Assembly: GCA_964019415.1 (NCBI GenBank)
Contig: OZ025885.1
Coordinates: forward strand, 3,322,672 to 3,386,671
DNA from: Ianthella basta
Lineage: Eukaryota > Porifera > Demospongiae > Verongiida > Ianthellidae
Direction: 5' to 3'
DNA length: 64,000 bases
The translations under genes were made by a program, and so were the position numbers. Positions 1 through 10,103 of the stretch are shown here, in pieces (the stretch's first letter is position 1; each line of letters starts with the position of its first letter). The notes under the pieces were generated by a model that saw only the letters and a program-made list of their open reading frames with translations, had not been told where the DNA came from and searched no databases.

Positions 1-1
1 C

Positions 2-1393
2 AGTGACCACCTGGAGCGTGTTCATTTCGAATCTCCACCATTTACTTCTAGCCCCAACCTCACCACCAATGAACAGCCAGGTTATGGCCATCAGAAGCAA
101 AGCTCTGATCCCAGTCAGCATGCCGAAGCAAAACCAGAGCAACCAACAGATGATGAAGGCCAGATGGGCATTGCACCACTAGGTGTTGCCAGACAGCAAC
201 AAAGAATCATTCCATACTCCTTGGCTGTCGTTCAAGTTAACATACCAGTTAGGTTGCAGCAGGCAATGAAGTGCATAGTAATTGGCCACTATGTAGATGT
301 TTTCCGAAGCATTTACAGCCACTTTGTGGATGTTGTTAAGCGTCACACCAGGATATTTGTGAGGCCATTCACAGAGTTCAACGTTGAAGATAGCGTTGTC
401 CTGAATTTTGGATTAGGCACACAGCAACATCTTCCCATTCAGGCACTCAATCATCCTGCCTTCTTGCGCAGTGAGAATTATGAGAGCATTCTTCAGCTAA
501 TCATGGAAGCGGTACTCATGGCACCTAATTCCAAAGAAAACCTTGACAAGTTGCTTCATTATCCGAATCTTCATATCCCTGAGTCACTAAAGCTGCTATA
601 TAGATCACGTCTTCCCTCGGTAGCCACTGATGAAGAACTACGGGAGGAGCTAGCCAGCCAAAGCCAACACCTTGCTGATTGGCTGAGAGGTGAACAGCAG
701 CAAGCCGACTTTGCTGCCAGCAAGACCACACTGTACCTGGCCCAAGTCTATGATGCCACTGCCTACATCAACAGACACCAACAGAGTGCAGACTTCAGAG
801 CAGTATTCATGCAGAAAGCAGATTTTCATGAGCGTGCAATGCAAGAACGACAGAATTATGAACCACGCACAGACCTGGAGAAGGCAGTTCTAAAGTTGGA
901 GTCCACTCGTTCTGCACAGAGTCGAGGATATGCTTATGCTGAAATGGCCACAAATGGCCCAGAGCATCCAAAGATTCGGAGGGAGCATGCTGAAATGGCC
1001 AGATCACTACATGAGGAAGCAATAAATGACCATGCCACACCACTTTTGGAGCTCCTTCATATGCGCGAAGGAATGTCAGAAGGGGCAGCCCTTGTGGCCA
1101 ATCTGAGATTTGATCAGATGTTGAGGATCCTCCGAACAGCCCAGCTGGACTACCAACTCCACTCCAGGGAATGGAGTGAAGCAGAGAAAGAGAGGAAACT
1201 AGAGCATCATTTGGCACTCATTAAAAATGAGTTTGATCAGATCCGTGAATTGCTCTCTTCCCAATCTACGGCGCTCCCTGTCCTACAAGATCTACTTGAG
1301 AAGATGGAAGAGAGTATGGTGCCACTGAAGGAGAACGTTGCTAGAGGCTGTGTAAAGGGCTTTGCTCTTAATGATCCTACCATGAATGAATGA
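2..1393 (+). CDS. Unrecognised protein, 3' part of gene (5' end outside window)
   Basis: An open reading frame runs from the window edge to a TGA at 1391-1393 without a break; the first ATG inside it is at 164, but the frame is open upstream, so at least 54 further residues (Ser/Pro/Gln-rich, hydrophilic) probably belong to the same exon. The visible 463 residues have no signal peptide and no clear membrane segment. The first part contains a moderately hydrophobic block (around VQVNIPVRLQQAM and HYVDVFRSIYSHFVDVV); the second half is rich in Glu, Gln, Leu and Arg and looks alpha-helical, with likely coiled-coil stretches (for example EWSEAEKERKLEHH and LQDLLEKMEESM near the C terminus). I do not recognise the family. 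Long uninterrupted coding with ordinary codon use argues for a real gene rather than a chance frame. The next gene starts only 293 bp downstream on the same strand. Confidence 0.75.
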   Translation, partial: SDHLERVHFESPPFTSSPNLTTNEQPGYGHQKQSSDPSQHAEAKPEQPTDDEGQMGIAPLGVARQQQRIIPYSLAVVQVNIPVRLQQAMKCIVIGHYVDVFRSIYSHFVDVVKRHTRIFVRPFTEFNVEDSVVLNFGLGTQQHLPIQALNHPAFLRSENYESILQLIMEAVLMAPNSKENLDKLLHYPNLHIPESLKLLYRSRLPSVATDEELREELASQSQHLADWLRGEQQQADFAASKTTLYLAQVYDATAYINRHQQSADFRAVFMQKADFHERAMQERQNYEPRTDLEKAVLKLESTRSAQSRGYAYAEMATNGPEHPKIRREHAEMARSLHEEAINDHATPLLELLHMREGMSEGAALVANLRFDQMLRILRTAQLDYQLHSREWSEAEKERKLEHHLALIKNEFDQIRELLSSQSTALPVLQDLLEKMEESMVPLKENVARGCVKGFALNDPTMNE

Positions 1394-1686
1394 CATAACA
1401 TACTAGAATACTAGCTACTTTTGCCAACACACGCTGTACACTGCTAACAATAATCTCACAGCTACGTATGTAGCCAGCTGCATGAAATATTGCATTCTTT
1501 GTATTCAGCTAGCTAGCTAGCTAGTTAGCTACCGTAACCCGCAATGTGCTGTAGGTAATTTATTCTTCATAACGGACGTCTTTGCTTGCTGATCCAATCA
1601 CCTCAGTGACTTTGGTCACCGACCAAATACGTACTTTATATATAGCTAACGTGTGTGTACATTTGAAGGTCACATGATCGATCAAG
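1394..1686. other. Short intergenic gap between the first gene and SLC6-like gene
   Basis: This gap is AT-rich with a run of AGCT repeats (about 1510-1525). No other coding signal was seen. It must hold the 3' end of the first gene and the promoter of the transporter gene. Confidence 0.6.
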
Positions 1687-4600
1687 ATGGCCGAAGACAC
1701 TGCACTTTTGCCGGAGTCACTAGCTGCGGCAGTGCCCCCGACCCGAACCCAGAAGGTCAGTTCAGACACGCGTGCACTTCGTACCACTCTGAACTTCATG
1801 TTCATCTGCTTGGTGCCTTAATAAGATACACTGGAGTACATGTATGTTTGAGACACCTGAAGCTACAAGTCTTAAATGGGCATGATGCACCTTAAGCATT
1901 GAATTGAATTGAATTGAATTGAATGTGGAAGATCATGTGTAGTACTCTGAAATTATGCTGATTTTAGAATTAATATAGCTAGTGCCTACATCAACTTCTG
2001 TACTCACAAATGCAGTCATGCACAGACTAGGCTCCACTGGGAAGCAGCTGAAGCCATCGAAATTTGTAGTTCATTTACAGTATGAACACTCTCACTGTGT
2101 TGTAAGTATAGGGCTTGGTATAGGGTGGCCTACCACATGGGGATATTAAAACCCTTCATCATGTTCATTGACTAGTTGATTACTTACAGAATGCTGTGAA
2201 CTAGTAGTCTTCCTTCTCCCTGCTGTCTCCCTGCTGTCTCCCTGTTGTCTCCCTCCTGTCTCCCTGCTGTCTCCCTGTTGTCTCCCTGTTATCTCCCTGC
2301 TGTCTCCCTGCTGTCTCCCTGCTGTCTCCCTGCTATCTCCCTGCTGTCTCCCTGCTGTCTCCCTGCTATCTCCCTGCTGTCTCCCTGCTATCTCCCTGTT
2401 GTCTCCCTGCTATCTCCCTGCTGTCTCCCTGCTATCTCCCTGCTGTCTCCCTGCTATCTCCCTGCTGTCTCCCTGCTGTCTCCCTGCTGTCTCCCTGCTG
2501 TCTCCCTGCTATCTCCCTGCTGTCTCCCTGCTGTTTCCCTGATATCTCCCTGATATCTCCCTGCTGTCTCCCTGCTGTCTCCCTGCTGTCTCCCTGCTGT
2601 CTCCCTGCTATCTCCCTGCTGTCTCCCTGCTGTCTCCCTGCTATCTCCCTGCTGTCTCCCTGCTGTCTCCCTGCTATCTCCCTGCTGTCTCCCTGCTGTC
2701 TTGTGTCCATTGCTCCCTCCACAGAGTACCTTCACTTCCTCGTTTTCAGTCCTCATATCCAGCTTGGGGTCAGTGGTGGGCACTGGCAACATTTGGAGGT
2801 TCCCTCGCATCTGTGCCAGGCATGCTACTGAAGGTGGAGGGCTTGTCTTCTTGCTCGTGTGGTTCTGTTTCCTCTGGCTGTGGAGCATACCTCTTGTCCT
2901 TATCGAATATGGTGTTGGGCGCTTCACGCGCAAGGGCCCAGTGGAGTCATTTAATCAGCTCATTGGTCCTGCCTATAGGTTCCTGGGAGCCTATGTCGCC
3001 TTCAACAGCCTTGCAATAGGGTGAGTGCGTGTACGATGTGGGTAAAGGTACCTAGGTATGCTTCACGGCACTTCACTTATGCATGTGGCACAACACTAGT
3101 GTGAGCCACGTGCTACTGTAGATGTGGTTTAAAGCCCTCAACCAAGCCATATGCTGTTTGCTATATTGTATAGTTGGGCCCTCTCCAAGTGCATGCCCCT
3201 TGTTTAACAGATCCTGGTTACTGCATTATCCAGTGTATCCCTACTGGGCCTCTTCAACTGCACTGTAGCAGAGGGGTCCTCTCCTGTTTACTGTATGTAG
3301 ACAAGCTTTAACCCTTGCTGTCACTGCACACATTGTATAGATCCCTGCTGGTGCATTGTGGGTGCACTGCTTGCCATACACATGACAGTGTGTATTCTCC
3401 ATGCTTTAGTAGTGTGCTGATCATTACCAGACATGAGATCACAATCACTGACTGCATTTCAAAGCAATGTTGTGCAAATTTGTATTGTAAGGAAGGATAT
3501 GGCTATGATCTGTCTAACTTGAATGCCTGTAGGCATGAATTACACATGTTACCACTTTCCCAGCACATGCATCACTGAATAGTCTGTGTTCTTCACTGTT
3601 GTGAAATTCTGTGTACAGCTAGAGCTCTTATATGCATAGTTTTAGTGCATTTACATACCAACTTCAGGACTGTATGAGCACATCTACCAGGTAGGGAAGA
3701 ATTGTGTGTTTTGTAGGAAATGTAACTGTTCTTGATTTGTGACAGTGCCTGGTATGGATCATGTATTGAGAGAAATCTCCATGTAATCTCCTCTCTCTCT
3801 GATACATGCAGTGGTGTGTATTCAGTGGTGGTGGGGTGGTGTGTCTACTATTTCTTCAAGGCTTGTATCAGTCCACTGCCTGTAACTCCAGAAGAGTCCA
3901 TGGAACGGTGGAATGAATTCCAGGTGAGCTCTGTGTAACATTGTGAACCAAACAGACTCAAGAATTGCAGCTCAGTGCTGACTTAATAATAATTCCCCAA
4001 CAGCCATCAAAGCCCACAATGAATAGCATTTGTCAATCTAAGTGATGTACATAGCTTTAAAGGTTCCTTATGCCCCTACACTCTAATGATATACACCTCC
4101 ATCAAAATTACACACAGAATGTGTAGATATCCAATTTATGTGATATCAACGATAGCCACTACACTACACTACTCTACACTACACTACACTACACTACACT
4201 ACACTACACTACACTACTCTACACTACACTACACTACACTACTCTACACTACACTACACTACACTACTCTACACTACACTACACTACACTACACTACTCT
4301 ACACTACACTACACTACACTACACTACACTACACTACACTACACTATGTACAGTACATTGACTCACTTTTGTAGTTGTGGTGTTAACTTTGCAATGTAAG
4401 TACGGACTGTGCCTGTGTCTGCTTGTTCAGATACATGCTTATATATTTAGTATATTTATTTGTTAGCATTCCATAGACTCATTCTGTAAAACTTCGTGTG
4501 CACAGAATTTACATATGTTAATCAATTTCGTCTAAAGGAGTCCGGTGGTGAAGGCGCTAACCACCTTAGGTTACCCCCCATATTGCCATGATGAACTCTT

Positions 4601-7600
4601 CCAAGTTTGGTGAGGATTTGTGGAAAATTGAAAGAGGAGTTTCTGGACAACAAAACATGATGTTTTCCCTATCTCTTAGATATGGCGGCGACTGTAAAAG
4701 TGACAAGAGCTCAGACGGAACTGCTTTAAGCCAAATTTTGACTCGATCAAGTTACTCTAGCTACGTCTCTTCGTAATCCTACCACGTTTCATGACGTTTT
4801 GTCTCAAATTGAAGGAGTATATCCTTGACAGCGAGATTGTGCGTTATGTTTCTTATATTAAGATGATGTCATTCACATTTAATATGTTTTCCCTGCTTTT
4901 CACCAGGAGAGCCACCTGGCTGTTGTGTGCATGCTAGCAGTCCTGGTGGTGGCAGCCCTCTCCATCAGTCGGGGAGTGAGCAGCTTTGAGAAAGTCAATT
5001 GGGTGATGGTGCCTGCCCTGCTGCTGTCTGTGGCATTCAGCTTCTACTGGGCCATTTTCTTGCCTTATGCATCTGAGGGAATTGTGCACCTCTTCACTCC
5101 AGACTGGGGTAGGTAGGCAGGGAGAGATCCAGGTGTGAAGTAGTAGTACAAACTGTCCTTCTAGTCAGTCTGTTTCTATGTCTGTGTCCCTGTCTGTCTG
5201 TCTGTTTGTCTATCTATCTGTCTCCAGCTTCCTTTGGCAAATCTGATCTGTGGCAAGATGCTATTTCCCAGAATGCCTTTGACACTAGTGCTGGTGCTGG
5301 CATCTTCTTGGTGTATGCAACATATATGAAGCGTAGCCATGGTGTGGTGAAGATGGGCATCCTTGCACCGATTGCAAACAACTGCATCAGGTCAGCTAGC
5401 ATCTTGTTTTGTCTGTTGGTGCATGGAAGCATGCACTCCAGGCGTGTCTATTTTATTTGTATCTCAACTTTCCATGTGCATGGATTCTACCCACTCTTTG
5501 TTATTGTTAGCCTTGTGTGTGGGATCATGACGTTTGCAATAGTCTTCTCTGGCAAACATGGCCAGCCAATCTCTGACATTGTGGATACACTAAGAAACAG
5601 TGGACCTGCCAACACTGGAATCACATTCATTTGGTGAGCTCGTAAGGACATTGGCATTAGAGTGTACTGCATGAATGGGTCTGCACTGTGTGTGTGTGCT
5701 TGTGTGCATGTGTGTGTGGGGGCAAGCATCTGTACAAGTTCTGTATGTGAAGATGCTTGATTGTTGCTGCATACTATTTCAACTGTACACTACACTAAGT
5801 GAACTGCACACATAATTACGTATAACCGTTCTAAGTAGCGTGGCAATGTAGATTTGATACGACATTAGGTAGATATTCATATTCACTGCAGTGTACTCTA
5901 AACTTTATATTTCGGACAGTTTCCCTTGTGGCCCACACACAACCCTTTCCTTCACTTTGCACATATACGTAGGATTCCTGTGCTGTACAACACGGTGAGC
6001 TCAGGTGCACTAGGTAGAGTGCTCTGTGCCATCTTCTTCCTCGGGTTGGTGTTTGCTGGCATCAGCTCCCTCATCGCCATCATGGAAGTGGTGGTGCATG
6101 TGCTCAATGACTTTGGAAGTGAGTGAAGTAGAGTTGAGGAGCTTACTTGAATTTATAGCACAGTTATTATGCACTCTAGCTTGTTTAAATTCACACACTT
6201 GCACTGACAGTAGGTGATTCATCTCAGCTTTTGTTAACTCAGTTCGCTGTACGTAAGTTCAGGTGTCAGGTGTTTAGATACATGCTTGTAAATTCATTTG
6301 ACATACGTATGTACATTATACTGCAATGTCAAGTGACTGTGTTGTGGCGATGCAGTAACACTTTCTGATAGCTACACTTACAACCTACATGCAGTTCGGC
6401 GCCTTTCTGCTGTAATTTTGGTGACAACTGTGATGCTCATCGATGGTACAGTGGCATCAACAAGCCTGGACTTCTTCATAAACCAGGTATGGGGTGTAGA
6501 GGGTGTGTGGTGAATCCACAGCTCGTGGGATGTGGTGAATTGATCTACATTTGTAGCTAAACCTATGCGATGGGAAAGATTGACTGTAGATACCCTTGCA
6601 ATTGCATGGAGTTTCAGTATGCATGAAATTGTAGTAAAAGATGGTTACTGGCTTCTTGTCCGTTGTGTACATGTGCTCAGGATGCTGTGTGGACATGGGG
6701 CCAAGTGATATCAGGCTCCTTTCTCTTTATTATGGTGTACCGCTATGGGCCACTGGCCTTCAGGAGGGAGGCCATCAATAAGGTAAGAGTTAGGCGTGGA
6801 CACACTCAATAGCTGCATGCTTTGTAGTACAGGAGCAGTTTTCACTGCATGCTACTGTGCAGTAACTCAAGGAGACACGTATACTACACCGTTAACAAGT
6901 GTGAATTGCACCCTGGGCACCAAGAGTACTTTATAGATTTATAGCGTTATTTGCTGGCTGTGCGGGCCTCTCACCATGTAGAGTGTACCCCGGCAATGCA
7001 TACCCAGTACTGTGTATCTGTGTCCAATATGTGTACCAATTTTTCACCTTGTGGTTAATGAAGGTTATTACTTTCGTTTGCAGTATGGTCTTGGGGACTG
7101 GAAGCTGCCAATCATATGGGTCCTTGTCATAGTGTGAGCTGCTAACTGTATTATTCCATAATGCTGCAGTGTCTAATGACTGCCAATCTGTCGCTGTCTA
7201 TTTAATTGCATATTTCCTTCCCTTCCTCTTTGGTACAGCTTTATTTGTCCACCGGAGTTTATTGCACTGATCGTGTGGTGGGTTTATGGCAGTGTGACAG
7301 TAGTACCAGCTGAGGACGGTGCCCAGTGGTACAGCTTCTCCAGAGACAGCATTGGAACAGCTGTTTCACAGGTGCCAATGTTACTCACAGCACATATGTA
7401 CATATGTACATATGTAGTGCACACACGCTAGCAGTATCAATTGTGTGCATTTCAAATGCACAGTAGCCGCAGGCATCACTAGTGAATGACTTCATTAACA
7501 CATGCAGTGCTTCAGCTCTCTTCGCGTTCTCCCTGCTTCCTTTACCTTGTCCAGTTGCTGTTTGTCCTGTTTATCCTGATGGCCTTGAACTGGTGGATGA

Positions 7601-8013
7601 AACCACTCAGCTTTCAACCAAAGCGCCCATCTCTGCGAAGATGGAAGATACTGAAGCTCTTCTTTCGATTGGATGCTGGCCGACCTGATGGTTACCAAGT
7701 GGCTTCTAATAGTTCGAATTCAGCCTTTGTTGCTACCCCCACTACATCGCCTAACCTAAGACATAAAGCCAACCCTCAAAAGCCTGAAAGGACGGGAAGT
7801 GATGCAGCTGTGTTAGTCGCCCACAAGGAGATGACATCATCTAATAGTTCTGGTTTGCATGATGATTCTGACAGAAGTGATGCAGTACTACAGAGCAGTG
7901 CTGTCAGCCTATCTGGTGTGGAGAATGGGGACCAGCCACTAGAACTATCTGAACACTCTCACGGTACTACCGGGGAGAGGCAGAAACTCATTTCCGAAGA
8001 GCATACACTTTGA
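1687..8013 (+). CDS. SLC6/NSS-type sodium-coupled transporter, 12 exons, 648 aa
   Basis: Predicted exons: 1687-1755, 2725-3020, 3812-3923, 4907-5108, 5228-5390, 5511-5633, 5973-6118, 6395-6486, 6681-6782, 7084-7133, 7239-7371, 7555-8013; all have GT-AG borders and the phases close to 649 codons. The protein belongs to the neurotransmitter:sodium symporter fold (LeuT type), a plasma-membrane carrier that moves amino acids or related small molecules with sodium. The signature is the unwound TM1 motif GSVVGTGNIWRFP (about residues 35-50). The rest is about 12 hydrophobic helices, with the TM6 region around NAFDTSAGAGIFLVYATY. The loop between TM3 and TM4 is short and lacks the large glycosylated, cysteine-paired loop of animal monoamine and GABA carriers, so it resembles the bacterial-like NSS branch. 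The last exon codes a hydrophilic Ser-rich cytoplasmic tail of about 130 residues. The first exon (MAEDTALLPE start) is supported by a good donor and phase 0 but has no conserved domain. The substrate cannot be told. Confidence 0.85.
1896..1925. repeat. GAATT pentanucleotide microsatellite
   Basis: About six perfect copies of GAATT lie in intron 1 of the SLC6-like gene. Confidence 0.9.
2212..2703. repeat. 12-bp minisatellite (CTGCTGTCTCCC), about 40 copies
   Basis: The unit CTGCTGTCTCCC alternates with CTGCTATCTCCC and rarer CTGTT variants across nearly 0.5 kb. It ends about 20 bp before the acceptor of SLC6-like exon 2 (2725), so it forms an extended pyrimidine-rich tract directly upstream of a splice site. 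Because the unit is a multiple of three it is open in several frames, but it is intronic. Confidence 0.95.
4155..4346. repeat. CACTA pentanucleotide satellite tract
   Basis: The unit CTACA/ACTAC repeats for about 190 bp with scattered T substitutions, inside intron 3 of the SLC6-like gene. Confidence 0.95.
4464..4863 (-). mobile_element. Helitron-like non-autonomous element, copy 1 (truncated)
   Basis: This is homologous over its length to 29138-29605 and, in reverse, to 33124-33608. The right end reads, on the minus strand, A|TCTTAATATAAG, matching the 5' TC end of the other copies. The CTAG hairpin end seen in the other two is missing here, the similarity stopping near 4464. It sits in intron 3 of the SLC6-like gene. 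The copies have diverged, so this is an old insertion. Confidence 0.65.
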
Positions 8014-8500
8014 ATACTTAGTTTTGCACACTTGCTGTATTGTAGGCTGAAATACCTGTGTTCACAGCAGTTACTATTGAATGTGTATAGCTGCTTTGAA
8101 TTATTCAAAGTACTTTTATACAATTCTTACCATGTGAAGTATGTTTGATGTATCTACATGTACAGTGTTGTATTACGTATATCTTGTAAACTTTGTAATA
8201 ATATTATTATTATACCACCACACAGTGCAAGTTGCAAAATGTATAGAGGTCTACGTACGTATGTTATAAGTGCATCGATATCTGCACTATATTTACAGGA
8301 GGGTAAAAGACCTTATACGTATGTACCATGCAACTGCAGTTAACAAGTTGAGGGTAACCACAAGTGAAAGTAGGTGTTTGCACTTCATAGCTACATAATT
8401 CGAAGGCCGGAGCATGTGCAGTGCAAGTTACTGAAGAGGTCAGGGGGACCGGGCACCATTTCCTGGGGATGATGAGAAGCCTAGTCACCATCTTTCGAGC

Positions 8501-8778
8501 CAAACAGGTTGCACCCTGGAGCACCGCCTGAAGGAACATAGAAGACACTTGTGTCGGGGGAGGTGTACTTGTCAGCAGTAGCACAGCATGTGGTGGATGA
8601 AGGACACGAGATCGACTGGAGCAGTGCCACAGTGATGGATGGACACCCTAACTTCCGCCAGAGGCGTGCACCGGAAGCATGGCACATCAGATTCCAGGAC
8701 AATCTTATCAACAGAGATGCAGTCCCCTCACCTCTGGTCAACAACCCTCTGATTCGCCACCAGAGCTCCAATAGATGA
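8501..8778 (+). pseudogene. Penelope-like retroelement, GIY-YIG C-terminal fragment (frameshifted)
   Basis: Two reading frames joined by a frameshift near 8550 give a helix (CTLEHRLKEHRRHL) followed by QHVVDEGHEIDW, PEAWHIRFQ and INRDAV. This is the order found after the YIG core in the GIY-YIG endonuclease that Penelope-like elements carry behind their reverse transcriptase. The core GIY..YIG segment and the reverse transcriptase are absent, so the piece is a dead 3' end. A hammerhead-like relic follows about 200 bp downstream. Confidence 0.65.
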
Positions 8779-8973
8779 GCTTTTGACTCATTTCGTCCCC
8801 CCCCCCCCCCCCACCCCTGTCCCCCCCTTTACTACCCATGTATGTTTCTTCTAGGATTGTTATTCATTCCCACACCCACCAGTTTTACATGTCCCGCCTT
8901 TTTGCCTCATCTGTTGCTTTGCCCCGCCTTGTTTGCACATGTAAATTGCCTTGCCTTGTTTTTGGAATCCTCA

Positions 8974-9020
8974 TTCACTGATGAGGAACACTGGATTGGG
9001 GTCAAAAAGCCTGATTGGAC
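8974..9020 (+). ncRNA. Decayed hammerhead-ribozyme-like motif downstream of the Penelope fragment
   Basis: CACTGATGA is intact (CTGATGA at 8978-8984), followed by a weak stem II and GGTCAAAAAG in place of the GAAA core. Position by position it resembles the better motif at 11544-11584, so it is read as a degenerate relative. Confidence 0.3.
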
Positions 9021-10103
9021 CCCAACACCTGTCCCCAATTTGATCAGTTAGAATAGTTTCCAGAGAAAGTGTGCAGTTCTTATATGTATACTGTATGTAG
9101 CATGCAGCCCAATAGTCTGCTCCTCCAGGTGGACCCATATGCACATATGAGCAAGATATTGGCACGTTACTTCAAAGATCCATGGTGCCATGATTGGAAT
9201 GATAGTCATGGAGCCAGCTGCAGCTCTGAAGCAGTTTCTGAAGGAGGGCTTAATTAGCTATAACCCCAAGCACTTGTAAAGTACACCATTCAGCTGCAGA
9301 CTAGAAATGTTGCTAATTAACATATTGCTGCACACATTGATCCATCTTTGATATATTGTGCCATTCCTGGGATCTACTCAGAAAGTTTCTCTTTTTGTTG
9401 GCTTCCTTGGTTCCTATGGTACCTAGTCCATTGCCAAACATCTATTAGGTACCCCTCAGTGAACAGATCTTCACTTTACTCACCACATATGTATGGTGAT
9501 CATTTGTCGCAGTAAGTATTATCATCTAGCGCAGCAATGCCCACATTCACTCCAGCTACCTACTACAGCATCGATCACTGATACACTGAATACAGCCACA
9601 GTCATGCATGGGCCGGCCATCACAGTGACACAGCACCACCACCGTCACATAACTGCATATAATTATAGCAAGTGCTGTTCCCAGTGCATGTTGTGACCTG
9701 TATGCATGCACAACTAGGCTATCATGCCTTCAGGTCTAGCTGTATAATATAAGCATGCATGCTTGTGCATGGCATGCACACGGACTGCATAGCTACATAG
9801 CTGGATCAGAGAATATACAAAGCGATGTGGCTGCCACCCACCAAGCAAAGTGTGTGTGCTCCCTCCCACCCATAATAAGAAGCTCAAAAGGCTTGGGATT
9901 ATCAGAGCAGAACTCAAGTATGCATGCAACTTAGAAGAGCAAGTAATACATAATAATTATAATAATAATTATTTATACTGTTGAGGCATGTGATGTCTAC
10001 GCCATGGTTCTCATTTCAAGACAACATAGCAAGTTCCACAACTGACAAGAAAACAAACTTCATGTAATTTAGTTGGTTGGACACACAGTAGATCAGCTGG
10101 CTA

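Larger units (their letters stand above)
8014..10103. other. Intergenic, transposon-rich; no intact gene seen
   Basis: This region lies between the convergent 3' ends of the SLC6-like and Rab32-like genes. It holds a decayed Penelope-like GIY-YIG fragment (about 8501-8778), a poly-C run (about 8799-8827) and a hammerhead-like relic (8974-9020). Nothing recognisable was seen from 9050 to 10100 apart from AT-rich DNA. Confidence 0.6.

Noticed and set aside
2245-2933. Long open frames over the CTGCTGTCTCCC tract on both strands
   Set aside because: The 12-bp unit is a multiple of three without stops, so the frames are forced by the repeat. It lies in an intron, and real exon 2 starts at 2725.
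1687-8013. Recent bacterial transfer of the NSS transporter
   Set aside because: The gene has twelve exons with normal animal splice sites and intronic transposons, so recent transfer or contamination is unlikely.
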